A program made the translations under genes and the position numbers. Below are positions 1 to 7,985 of a DNA stretch of 61,145 nucleotides, in pieces. The stretch lies in assembly GCA_947487165.1 (NCBI GenBank), contig CANKWX010000015.1, positions 1 to 61,145 on the forward strand, given 5' to 3'. Each line of letters opens with the position of its first letter. Position 1 is the first letter of the stretch. Under the pieces are notes generated by a model. That model was not told the DNA's origin. It saw only the letters and a list, made by a program, of their open reading frames with translations, and searched no databases. This DNA is from Burkholderiales bacterium (GTDB taxonomy: Bacteria; Pseudomonadota; Gammaproteobacteria; Burkholderiales; Burkholderiaceae_E).

Positions 1-1
1 G

Positions 2-673
2 CCGGCCTTTGACACCAATGAGCAGGCGCTGGAGACCTTGGTCGAATCGATCGAAAGCGCCGGGTATGTGCCCGGCAAACAGGTGGCCATCGCACTCGAC
101 ATCGCCGCCAGCGACTTCGGCCAGGGTGGCCGCTACACGCTGGGGCTGGAGCGGCGTGAACTCGACAGCGACGGCCTGATCGAGCTGCTGCTGCGCTGGT
201 GTGAGCGGTTTCCAATTGCCAGCATCGAAGACCCGCTGGCCGAGGACGACCCAGCCGCTTTCGCGCGCTTCACCGCGGCGGTGGGCCATCGAATGCAGGT
301 GGTGGGCGACGACTTCCTGGTGTCGGACACCGCGCTGTTGCGCGAGGCGGCGGCTACGGGCGCCGCCAACACCGTGCTGCTCAAGCCCAACCAGCGCGGC
401 ACCCTGAGCGAAACCCTGCAGTGCTGGCAAGCCGCCCAGGACGCCGGCTATGCCGCGATCGTCTCGGCGCGCTCGGGCGAGACCGAAGACACCACCATCG
501 TCGATCTGGCCATCGGCTGGCAGGTGGGCCAGTTGAAGGTGGGCTCCTTCGCGCGCAGCGAGCGCATGGCCAAATGGAACGAGGTGCTGCGCATCGAAGA
601 AGTCGCCGGCACGGCAGGGCGGTTCGCGGGAGCAGGCGTGTTCGGGCGCAGCGCCACACGCGTGAACCGCTGA
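2..673 (+). CDS. Enolase-like protein, C-terminal part (5' end outside window)
   Basis: The frame is open from base 2, so the N-terminal domain lies outside; 223 residues are visible. They match the enolase barrel, which interconverts 2-phosphoglycerate and phosphoenolpyruvate: SIEDPLAEDD and VVGDD (metal ligands), LLKPNQRG (catalytic Lys), SGETEDT, and GQLKVGS (second active-site Lys). One deviation stands out. Enolases normally read S-H-R-S-G-E-T-E-D, the His contacting substrate; here the text is SARSGETED, with Ala for His. Together with a generally divergent sequence this suggests an enolase paralogue rather than the housekeeping enzyme. Family membership is firm; the activity is not. 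The next gene starts 36 bases on. Confidence 0.85.
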   Translation, partial: PAFDTNEQALETLVESIESAGYVPGKQVAIALDIAASDFGQGGRYTLGLERRELDSDGLIELLLRWCERFPIASIEDPLAEDDPAAFARFTAAVGHRMQVVGDDFLVSDTALLREAAATGAANTVLLKPNQRGTLSETLQCWQAAQDAGYAAIVSARSGETEDTTIVDLAIGWQVGQLKVGSFARSERMAKWNEVLRIEEVAGTAGRFAGAGVFGRSATRVNR

Positions 674-709
674 GATGACTGTGAGCATGGCAATGGCAGG
701 GTTTCCTGA

Positions 710-1804
710 ATGAACCGATACATCAGCAGCGTTTTATTGGCCACAGCCTGCCTCCTGCTTTCCTGCAGCAACCTGAGCCCCCGCATCAACCCCGACTACG
801 ACGCGAGCAAGTCACACCATCGTCCGGACGGATTCGTCAACCGCTACGCCGAGCGTTCTGACAAACCGGGCTTGTGGCGCTGGCAATTCGAGCGCCTGCG
901 CGATGGCTTGCCCAAGCCGCCTGCTGCACCGATTGTGGGTGTGGCGCCGGATCTGGATCTGGTGCACAGCGACAAACCGCAAGCTCGGGTGACCTGGGTC
1001 GGGCATGCGACGTTGCTGGTACAGGTCGACGGTGTGAATCTGCTGACCGATCCGCACTGGGGAAACCGCGCTTCCCCCGTCAGCTTTGCCGGGCCGAAAC
1101 GACACCAGGCACCAGGCATCCCATTCGACAAACTGCCTCCGGTTCAGGCCGTGGTGATCTCTCATAACCATTGGGATCATCTCGATCGTGAGACTGTCCA
1201 GGCCCTTGTGGATGGCCATCCCGGCATTCGCTTTTATGTGCCGCTTGGCATGCAGCATTGGTTCAAGCGAGAGATTCGGGGCGCAGTCGTCGAAGGCGCG
1301 GCGCGCAATGTTGTCCCGATGGATTGGGATCAGCAGGTGAGCATCCCCGGCAAGACGCACGCCATCGAATTGCATTTCCTGGCGGTGCAGCACTGGAGCG
1401 CGCGTTCGCTTGGCGACCGCTACGAAACCCTTTGGGGCAGTTGGGCGGTGATCCATCCGCGTTTTCGCTTCTGGTTCTCGGGTGATTTGGGGTATTCGCC
1501 CGACACCCGAGACATCGGCGAACGCATGGGGGGCTTTGACCTGGCGGCGATCGCGATCGGCGCCTATGAACCCCGCTGGTTCATGAAGGACTCTCACCTC
1601 AACCCGCAAGAGGCTTTGCAGGTCATGCAGGAGGTCAAGGCCAGATCAGCCATCGGCATCCACTGGGGGACTTTTGACGGACTCAGCGATGAGTCCCTGG
1701 ATCAGCCTCCCCGCGATCTGGCGCTTGCAAGAGCGGCTTCGCCTGCGCCAGTGGATTTTTTTGTCCTCCAGCACGGTCAGAGTTGGTTGTTGAACACCCG
1801 ATGA
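710..1804 (+). CDS. MBL-fold metallo-hydrolase lipoprotein (RomA/UlaG/NAPE-PLD-like)
   Basis: A 364-residue protein with a lipoprotein signal: a hydrophobic start ending in LLSCSNLSP, so a lipidated Cys near residue 19 and a location in the envelope. The metallo-beta-lactamase fold is shown by VGHATLLVQ and LLTDPHWGNRASP near residues 95-120 and by the zinc motif SHNHWDHLD (HxHxDH) near residue 150. Further metal-ligand segments are FSGDLGYS and IHWGTF near the C-terminus. Proteins of this type hydrolyse phosphoester or lactone bonds in lipids or sugars; the substrate here is unknown. It may be co-transcribed with the enolase-like gene. Confidence 0.85.
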   Translation: MNRYISSVLLATACLLLSCSNLSPRINPDYDASKSHHRPDGFVNRYAERSDKPGLWRWQFERLRDGLPKPPAAPIVGVAPDLDLVHSDKPQARVTWVGHATLLVQVDGVNLLTDPHWGNRASPVSFAGPKRHQAPGIPFDKLPPVQAVVISHNHWDHLDRETVQALVDGHPGIRFYVPLGMQHWFKREIRGAVVEGAARNVVPMDWDQQVSIPGKTHAIELHFLAVQHWSARSLGDRYETLWGSWAVIHPRFRFWFSGDLGYSPDTRDIGERMGGFDLAAIAIGAYEPRWFMKDSHLNPQEALQVMQEVKARSAIGIHWGTFDGLSDESLDQPPRDLALARAASPAPVDFFVLQHGQSWLLNTR

Positions 1805-1950
1805 CTGGCTGCGCGCAGACCAGGACGTGAGTGGTGGAGGTGTGCCAGCCAGCCAGAGCCGGCAGGACGGTGCACCTGCTCCGCCGAACGGTAGCCTGAG
1901 GCCGCAGGCTCGCTGCTAGTCTCGATCATCCCCCGGATGGCGCTTCCGTT

Positions 1951-3435
1951 ATGTCGCTGCGTGTTGCCACGCATTGTTTCAGCACCTTCGTCATCCTGTC
2001 GATCTACGGGGTGCAGATCTGCCCTTTCCTGGAAAGCCTCTCACCGATCCAGCTCGGGGCACCGATCGCCGCTGCCCTGGCTGCGGTGGGCCTGCTGCGC
2101 CACCCCCTGCACACCCGGTTCGTCGATCGTGCAGCGCTTGCTGATCAGGCCCGTTTTGCGTTTGCACTCGACTGGGGATTGTTCGCCGCAGCGGGGCTGG
2201 GGCTCACTGCCTTCAACAGCCTCGTTCATGATTTTCCGGTCGGCAGTGGCCTGAAGCTGTCGATCGGGCTGATCGGACTGGGTTTTTTCGCCGCGGTCGA
2301 TCTGTCGCTCGAACGCGAACGTCGTCTGATGGCGCACTTTCGCAGCACCGGCGAACAGATGGTGCTGACCGACCGCCAGCTTCCGGTGTCGACCAAGCTC
2401 GGACTGTTCACGACGCTGATGGTGGTGCTGACCCTTGTCGTGCTGTTCATGGTGATCAGCAAGGACCTCGACTGGCTGGCTCATCCCGACCAACGCCTCG
2501 ACATCGAACAGGCACAGCTCTCGATCCTGATCGAATTCCTGTTTGTTGCGCTGGTCATCCTGAGCCATCTGCTCAATGCAGCCTTGTCGTACGCCCGCAA
2601 CCTGCGGATGTTTTTTCAGAACCAGAACAGCGTGCTGGCCGCGACTGCCGGCGGCAGGCTCGACGCCCGCGTGCCGATCAGCAGCAACGATGACTTCGGC
2701 GTGATGGCGCATTACACCAACCAGATGATCACCAGCCTTGGTGAGCGCACTGCGTTGCTGCAACGAACCCAGGACGCCACGATCCTGTCGCTCGCCTCGC
2801 TGGCCGAGACCCGGGACAACGAGACCGGCGCGCACATTCTGCGGACCCAGCGCTATGTTCGCGCGCTGGCGATGCGGCTGCGCGATCACCCGCGGTTTAG
2901 CGCCGAGCTCGGCGACGAGGCGATCGAGCTGATCTACAAGTCGGCGCCGCTGCATGATGTGGGCAAGGTGGGCATCCCCGACGCCATTCTTCTGAAGCCT
3001 GGCAAACTGACCGACGGGGAATGGGCGGTGATGCGAACCCATCCCCTGGTCGGCGCTTTGGCTTTGCAGGCCGCCGAAGACGAACTCGGCAGCAATTCCT
3101 TCCTGCGTCATGCCCGCGATATCGCCCTGACCCATCACGAAAAATGGGACGGCAGCGGTTATCCCGCCGGACTGGTCGGCGAGGCGATCCCGGTCTCCGG
3201 ACGGCTGATGGCGGTGGCCGATGTCTACGACGCGCTGATCACAAAACGTGTCTACAAGCCGGCTTGGTCGCATGAGCGGGCTGCGCAGACGGTGCGCGAG
3301 GGCGCGGGCAGTCACTTCGATCCGGTGGTGGTGGCGGCGTTCACAGCCGCCGAAGACGAGTTCCGCGCGATCGCCCGGCAGTTTTCAGATGAGCATCACG
3401 AGATTGCGGCGCAGCCACAGGAGGCGATGGCCTGA
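1951..3435 (+). CDS. Membrane HD-GYP domain protein (putative c-di-GMP phosphodiesterase)
   Basis: A 494-residue protein. The first ~210 residues hold several hydrophobic membrane segments, followed by a HAMP-like linker (AGGRLDARVPIS, DDFGVMAHYTNQM). From about residue 275 comes an HD-GYP domain: APLHDVGKVGIPD contains the HD metal pair, THHEKWDGSGYP the GYP signature, and ADVYDALITKRVYK the last ligands. HD-GYP enzymes cleave the second messenger c-di-GMP, so this is probably a sensor that lowers c-di-GMP in response to a signal at the membrane. No receiver or GGDEF domain is present. An alternative upstream ATG at 1937 is in another frame. A long antisense open frame here is a shadow. Confidence 0.92.
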   Translation: MSLRVATHCFSTFVILSIYGVQICPFLESLSPIQLGAPIAAALAAVGLLRHPLHTRFVDRAALADQARFAFALDWGLFAAAGLGLTAFNSLVHDFPVGSGLKLSIGLIGLGFFAAVDLSLERERRLMAHFRSTGEQMVLTDRQLPVSTKLGLFTTLMVVLTLVVLFMVISKDLDWLAHPDQRLDIEQAQLSILIEFLFVALVILSHLLNAALSYARNLRMFFQNQNSVLAATAGGRLDARVPISSNDDFGVMAHYTNQMITSLGERTALLQRTQDATILSLASLAETRDNETGAHILRTQRYVRALAMRLRDHPRFSAELGDEAIELIYKSAPLHDVGKVGIPDAILLKPGKLTDGEWAVMRTHPLVGALALQAAEDELGSNSFLRHARDIALTHHEKWDGSGYPAGLVGEAIPVSGRLMAVADVYDALITKRVYKPAWSHERAAQTVREGAGSHFDPVVVAAFTAAEDEFRAIARQFSDEHHEIAAQPQEAMA

Positions 3436-3450
3436 TCTGTGGTCGACCTG

Positions 3451-4185
3451 CTAAGGCAGGGCCCGCAGGGTGAGCAATGTCCAGAAGGCCACATAGGACA
3501 CTGCGACCGCAGACAGCCAACGCCCAGGATGGGGCAGCGCGCTTCTGTGCAGCATCCATCCCGCCAGAGGGAGAAGTTGCTGAGCATGGACGCCCAGGAA
3601 GTGCGCTGGTCGGGCGTCTGCCTGGCCGATGTGCCAGCCAAGACCCGGCAGTCCCATGCCCGGGGGCGGCTGTTGACCGCCGAGCATGAAGCCGCTCGCT
3701 GTCGCGAGGACAAACGTCAGTATCAAGCCGATCACCACCGCGCGGGTCATGGTTGTCGAGCGTGTCGGGCTGTGGCGTGCAATCAGCCAGGCCAGCACGG
3801 CCTGTGTTGAAGTCAGGCCCACCGCTGCGATCGCCATCAGGCCAAACAGCGCCGCATGCAAAGGATCGCCGACGTTGTGGTGAGATCCCTGACCCAATGA
3901 GGCCTGCAGGCTGATGTAGCCCACTTCAAAGGCTGACGTGATCACCACCGTCCAGGCCAGGCCACGAACCATGGACGAGCCGCGCATTGGCTGCGGGAGC
4001 AGTCCGACGAACCATGCCGTCGTTGCCGCAAACATCGCCGTGGACAACATGAACTTCAGGGGCTTGGCCCAGATCGCCACGTCTCGCCAGCTGCGATCGT
4101 CCAGTGCCAGCAACAAGGCGGTCGGCAGCGCGAGCGCCAGCATGAGCCACGCAAATCCGGCCAACAGGGGTTGCCGCGACATCAT
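3451..4185 (-). CDS. Uncharacterised multi-pass membrane protein
   Basis: A 244-residue product if read from the ATG at 4185; the open frame continues upstream to 4326, but those residues are polar and not membrane-like. About six or seven hydrophobic segments are visible (LLAGFAWLMLALALPTALLL first). The segment WAKPLKFMLSTAMF resembles the WIKPLKF motif of a broad family of unassigned bacterial membrane proteins. No catalytic residues are recognisable. It faces away from the PaiB-like gene, sharing a 227-base divergent intergenic region that contains a strong inverted repeat. Its 3' end lies close to, and convergent with, the HD-GYP gene. Function unknown. Confidence 0.65.
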   Translation of the reverse strand: MMSRQPLLAGFAWLMLALALPTALLLALDDRSWRDVAIWAKPLKFMLSTAMFAATTAWFVGLLPQPMRGSSMVRGLAWTVVITSAFEVGYISLQASLGQGSHHNVGDPLHAALFGLMAIAAVGLTSTQAVLAWLIARHSPTRSTTMTRAVVIGLILTFVLATASGFMLGGQQPPPGMGLPGLGWHIGQADARPAHFLGVHAQQLLPLAGWMLHRSALPHPGRWLSAVAVSYVAFWTLLTLRALP

Positions 4186-4374
4186 CTGGCGATTGAGCGC
4201 GCCTGCCTGATCGCACCACCTTGATGAACGCCCGTGCAACGCGACCCAACTGACAGTCCGGCTGATGAACGACTGCATTAGACTGCTCGTGCTTCGCTTG
4301 ATGACCATCAGACTGTCCTGGCGCAAAGGCTGTTCGGATTGTCGAGTGCACAGCCATCGAGGCGGCCCACTTTC

Positions 4375-4398
4375 GTACCAGGCCGCGCCAACTGGTAC
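4375..4398. promoter_or_regulatory. Inverted repeat, candidate operator
   Basis: A perfect 7-base inverted repeat, GTACCAG, ten bases, CTGGTAC, ends 14 bases before the ATG of the PaiB-like gene at 4413. A third related half, CCTGGTT, follows at 4401-4407, giving a CTGGT direct repeat as well. The position in a divergent promoter region fits a transcription-factor site. MocR/GntR-type regulators are known to use CTGGT-containing repeats, but no such regulator lies in this window, so the cognate factor is a guess. Confidence 0.45.
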
Positions 4399-4412
4399 AA
4401 CCTGGTTAAACG

Positions 4413-5027
4413 ATGTATACCCCAGACCACTTCTCGATCAAGCGCCGCGAGGCCTTGCACACGATCATCCAGACAAACCCTCTGGGTGCGCTGGTGACCA
4501 TGACACCCGGCGGCCTCGACGCCAATCACATCCCCTTCGAGCTCGACCCCGACCGAGATGTGCTCACCGCGCACGTGGCGCGGGCCAATCCGGTGTGGCA
4601 GCAGTGCAAGGACGGCGCGCAAGTACTGGTGATTTTTCGCGGCAGCGCGAGCTACATCTCACCCAACTGGTATCCGAGCAAGCATGAGACGCATCGACAG
4701 GTGCCGACCTGGAACTACGAAGTGGTGCATGCCCACGGGGTTCTGAAGGTGCAAGACGAAGAGCGATTCGTGCGGGGTGTGGTGGCGCGTCTGACCCGCA
4801 TCCATGAGGCCTCCGAACCCAAGCCCTGGAAGATGAGCGACTCTGCCCCCGAATACATTGACGGCATGCTCAAGGCCATTGTGGGCATCGAGGTCGCCAT
4901 CACACGCCTGGAGGGCAAGTCCAAGTTGAGCCAGAACCGTGAGGACCGGGACCGGCTCAATGCGGCGAACGTGCTGGCATCGCAAGGTAAGGATGAATTG
5001 GCTGAGGCGATGCGGTCGGCAAAGTGA
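4413..5027 (+). CDS. FMN-binding PaiB-family protein
   Basis: A 204-residue protein of the PaiB family (Pfam FMN_bind_2), usually annotated as an FMN-binding negative transcriptional regulator. Visible family marks are the N-terminal MYTPDHF, GGLDANHIPFE, LTAHVARANPVW, a central ISPNWYPSK, and VPTWNYEVVHAHG. The length equals the family norm. The fold is the flavin-binding split barrel shared with pyridoxamine-phosphate oxidases, so a flavin-dependent redox role is as plausible as regulation; no helix-turn-helix is visible. The ATG at 4413 follows the inverted repeat at 4375-4398. It converges with the following gene. Confidence 0.88.
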   Translation: MYTPDHFSIKRREALHTIIQTNPLGALVTMTPGGLDANHIPFELDPDRDVLTAHVARANPVWQQCKDGAQVLVIFRGSASYISPNWYPSKHETHRQVPTWNYEVVHAHGVLKVQDEERFVRGVVARLTRIHEASEPKPWKMSDSAPEYIDGMLKAIVGIEVAITRLEGKSKLSQNREDRDRLNAANVLASQGKDELAEAMRSAK

Positions 5028-5048
5028 TCGATCCCGATCGCCGGGGCG

Positions 5049-5804
5049 TCACGGTCCGGGCGCTTGCACGCACCGAAAACCGATGTAGACCACGCGGGTG
5101 TCCCGGGGCTTCGTTGCCACATCGTCGGCACGCTGGCGCTGCGGGCCATACCACCAGGACGCGCCCCGTGTGACTCGCTCCTGGCCTGCGCCGCTGTCCA
5201 CCCACTCCCAGACATTGCCGCCCATATCCCACAGGCCATTGACGCCGGGCAGCGTCTGCATCACCGGCACATGTCCGGTGCCGCGGCTCAGAACGCCTTT
5301 GGGTGCGACCCCGTTCGCTGCGCTTCGCGAGTCGAGGTAATTGCTGTCATCGGCTGAATCGCCGTTCGGGTAGACATAGCGCTTGCCCACAATCCATCCT
5401 GCGGGCGCTGGTTGACGCTGTTCAAGAAAGGCGGCTTTGACCCATTCGGTGTCGGTCGGCAGACGCTTGCCTGCATGCCGGCAAGCCCGGCCTGCCTCGT
5501 CGAATGTGAGATGAACAGCAGGCTCGTTGTCGGCAGCGTCAACACCGAAGGGTTTGCGCCAGGTCCAGCCGGACTTTTGTGCCCAACCCGACTCGTAGAC
5601 ATACCCGCCGCCGTCTTTTTCAGCCTCGCTGATGAAACCGGTCGCTCGGGCATAGGCCTTCATTTGCCCGACCGTGACTTCATGGGCATCCCACAGCAGG
5701 CCATGCACCAGGCGTTGTGGCGGATCGGCTGCGAAGGCTGCAGGGCTTGCAGCGATACAAACATTCAGACAGACGATGCGAAAAAAAAGTTTTTCTGAAA
5801 GCAT
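5049..5804 (-). CDS. Exported formylglycine-generating-enzyme-like (SUMF1/EgtB/PvdO) domain protein
   Basis: A 251-residue protein with a signal peptide ending SPAAFAAD. The mature part is one FGE-sulfatase domain: WDAHEVTVGQMKAYARATGF, PAVHLTFDEAGRAC, KRLPTDTEWVKAA, NGLWDMGGNVWEW, VTRGASWW and the closing YIGFRC. True formylglycine-generating enzymes carry a reactive Cys pair in the C-terminal third; here that part shows no such pair, only the final Cys of FRC. It is therefore probably not a sulfatase activator but one of the many exported relatives with other or unknown roles (compare PvdO). No sulfatase gene is nearby. GGAG precedes the ATG. Confidence 0.85.
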   Translation of the reverse strand: MLSEKLFFRIVCLNVCIAASPAAFAADPPQRLVHGLLWDAHEVTVGQMKAYARATGFISEAEKDGGGYVYESGWAQKSGWTWRKPFGVDAADNEPAVHLTFDEAGRACRHAGKRLPTDTEWVKAAFLEQRQPAPAGWIVGKRYVYPNGDSADDSNYLDSRSAANGVAPKGVLSRGTGHVPVMQTLPGVNGLWDMGGNVWEWVDSGAGQERVTRGASWWYGPQRQRADDVATKPRDTRVVYIGFRCVQAPGP

Positions 5805-5860
5805 CTGACACTCCGTGACGATCTCTGGGCGCGCCGACCAGGCTCGCCCTGCCAGTCAGA

Positions 5861-7105
5861 CTAACGACGGGGCAAGGCCAGAATGAGCGCGCCGGCCAGC
5901 AGGCTCATGCAGCCGACAATGATGAAGGCGCCATCATAGTTGCCGACCACATCATGGTAGTAGCCGACCGCGAGCGGCCCGCCTGCCCCAAGGATGAGCG
6001 CAAAGGGCAGGGCGGCACTGCGCACTGCACCCAGATAGCGTCGGCCGAAATACGAGGCCCAGATCACTTCCTGCATCGGGATCACGCCGCCCCATCCGAT
6101 GCCCAGCATGAAAAACGCCAGATACTCCAGATTGGTGGAGCGTGCCTGCACGCTGAGGACGATCATGATCAGCGCCAAGCCCGAAAGCGCGACGCTGAAG
6201 GCCGCCAGCGGCTTGGGGTTCACGCGATCGATCAGCCATCCCCACATCGGCTTGGTCACGAGTGCAGGCACCGACGCGATCGTGATCATCAGCGCGGCGG
6301 TGCTGCGCGAATAGCCGGCATCGGTCATGAAGGGGATGGTCTGAAAGAGCACCACCGGAATCAACACCTGAAACATGCTGAAGGCGCCGACCAGCATGTA
6401 AAACAGCGGCATGCGAAGCGCCTGCCCTCGCGTGATCGAGGTGTCGTAATCGGCCTGCGCTCTGGCGCCTGCCTCGGTGTTCATGTGGGCAGCGCTTCGG
6501 CCATCGGGATTCAGGCCGTAGTCTTCCGGGGCGCGCCGCATCATCAGGGCGGCAGGCAGCGCCAGTACGAAGGTGGCCACGGCCATTGCCTGCCAGCCTG
6601 CGCGCCAGCCATAGGCATCGATGTAGCCGGTGATCACCGGTGTCAGGCCGATGCCCGCAAACGACACCCCCATCGATGACCAGCCGATCGCCTGGCCGCG
6701 ATTGGCGACAAACCATTTCGACAGGGTCACGTTCACCACCAGACTGCCGATCAGCGAGGCGCCCACAGTGAGCAGGATGCCGTTCAGGATCACCCATTGC
6801 CACCAGGTCTGGATCATCGACAGACCCCACAAGGCCGCTGTCAGGATGATGAGGCCAGCCAGAACAAAGGCCCGCGCACCAAGCCGGTCGACATAGGTGC
6901 CGATGTAAAAGCCGGTGAAGGCCATCACGAACTGTCCGAGACTGCGTGGCACGATGAACTCGGCCCGGCTCCACGACAGATCGCTGGTCATCGGCAGCAT
7001 GAAGGCGCCGATGGAATAGTTCATCGCACCCACCGACAGGAATTGCGTAACGAAGCCGGCCACCACGAGCCAGTAGCCGTAAAAGATGCGGGAGTGTGCG
7101 CCCAT
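5861..7105 (-). CDS. MFS transporter (monocarboxylate/oxalate-type)
   Basis: A 414-residue protein with about twelve hydrophobic segments in two halves separated by a polar loop near residues 190-220. It begins FYGYWLVVAGFVTQFLSVG, typical of the OxlT/monocarboxylate branch of the major facilitator superfamily, with YVDRLGAR as the loop 2-3 motif and GWLIDRVNPKPL as the corresponding motif of the second half. It probably moves an organic acid across the inner membrane; the substrate cannot be read from the sequence. The closest downstream gene (minus strand) is the FGE-like protein, about 56 bases away. Confidence 0.9.
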   Translation of the reverse strand: MGAHSRIFYGYWLVVAGFVTQFLSVGAMNYSIGAFMLPMTSDLSWSRAEFIVPRSLGQFVMAFTGFYIGTYVDRLGARAFVLAGLIILTAALWGLSMIQTWWQWVILNGILLTVGASLIGSLVVNVTLSKWFVANRGQAIGWSSMGVSFAGIGLTPVITGYIDAYGWRAGWQAMAVATFVLALPAALMMRRAPEDYGLNPDGRSAAHMNTEAGARAQADYDTSITRGQALRMPLFYMLVGAFSMFQVLIPVVLFQTIPFMTDAGYSRSTAALMITIASVPALVTKPMWGWLIDRVNPKPLAAFSVALSGLALIMIVLSVQARSTNLEYLAFFMLGIGWGGVIPMQEVIWASYFGRRYLGAVRSAALPFALILGAGGPLAVGYYHDVVGNYDGAFIIVGCMSLLAGALILALPRR

Positions 7106-7150
7106 GACTGCCTGTATAGCACCAGAACAGGCTGATCTGCGCCCGACCGA

Positions 7151-7945
7151 TCACGGTTCGATGTATTTGCCCTGATCCCATCGCCCGCTGAGGGCGACCG
7201 TTCCATCGGCTCGGTATTCGGTCCCCGTGCCCTGTCGCACGCCCATCGAATAACTGCCGTCGTACTTTCGGCCATCGGCGAACTGATAGATGCCCAGACC
7301 ATGCGCCTTGCCGTTCAGATATCCGCCGCTGTAGCGATCACCGTTCGGCAGCCTTCGGGTGCCGACGCAGCCGGTCCAGGTGCTCGGGTCATAGCGGCCG
7401 GCGCAAGACCGAAGATCGAGGTCCAGAGTGTATTTTCGCAGGGCTGCCAGGGCAGGTGCGTTACCGGTGTATTTCTTGCGCAGGGCAATGAGCTGCTTTT
7501 TCGAACCGGTACACAGTTCGACGATATTCCTCATCAGGAAGGCGGCCCGTTCGGCGTCATAGCCTTCTTCGCCGACGAAGTGCTCGCAGCTGTCGCGACG
7601 CTCGACGAACGCTGCGACATCACCGGGCAACGCCGTCTGGGAAGCCGGTGCGGTCGCAATGACTTTGCCTGAAGGGGCCACTCCCGATGCGGCCGTCACG
7701 AGGGTCTCGGTGAGCGGGGCACTCGAGAGCTTGAAGCCGGCGTTGAGCGAGTTGTCCTGCGTCTGCTGATATCCCGGCAAGCCTTGCGCAGGCATCGAGT
7801 CGCCAGTCGAGAAAACAGCTTGTCGATCAGGGCGGGCCTTGCCGGATCCGGGAACGCTCGCGTCGGGGTCAAGCAGGGCGGCCCACCCGAGCCATCCTGC
7901 GACCAGCAGGAGCACTGCGCCTCCGGTTGCCAATCCAGTTCTCAT
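7151..7945 (-). CDS. Membrane-anchored MORN-repeat protein
   Basis: A 264-residue protein. Residues 5-25 form one hydrophobic segment, likely an uncleaved anchor, followed by a low-complexity linker and a helical middle with two Cys. The last ~65 residues hold MORN-type repeats: LPNGDRYSGGYLNGKAHGLG, FADGRKYDGSYSMGVRQGTG and a degenerate third ending SGRWDQGKY. MORN repeats form beta-hairpin scaffolds that bind lipids or proteins. It is probably periplasmic. No enzymatic domain is seen. It lies 45 bases before the MFS gene on the same strand. Confidence 0.75.
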   Translation of the reverse strand: MRTGLATGGAVLLLVAGWLGWAALLDPDASVPGSGKARPDRQAVFSTGDSMPAQGLPGYQQTQDNSLNAGFKLSSAPLTETLVTAASGVAPSGKVIATAPASQTALPGDVAAFVERRDSCEHFVGEEGYDAERAAFLMRNIVELCTGSKKQLIALRKKYTGNAPALAALRKYTLDLDLRSCAGRYDPSTWTGCVGTRRLPNGDRYSGGYLNGKAHGLGIYQFADGRKYDGSYSMGVRQGTGTEYRADGTVALSGRWDQGKYIEP

Positions 7946-7985
7946 CGAAGATGCCCTGTTGCCAGATATCTGCTGTGGTGGCCGT

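Noticed and set aside
2041-3315. 424-codon minus-strand open frame opposite the HD-GYP gene
   Set aside because: It is a GC-rich antisense shadow with Gln/His/Arg-heavy composition; the plus frame has clear HD-GYP motifs.
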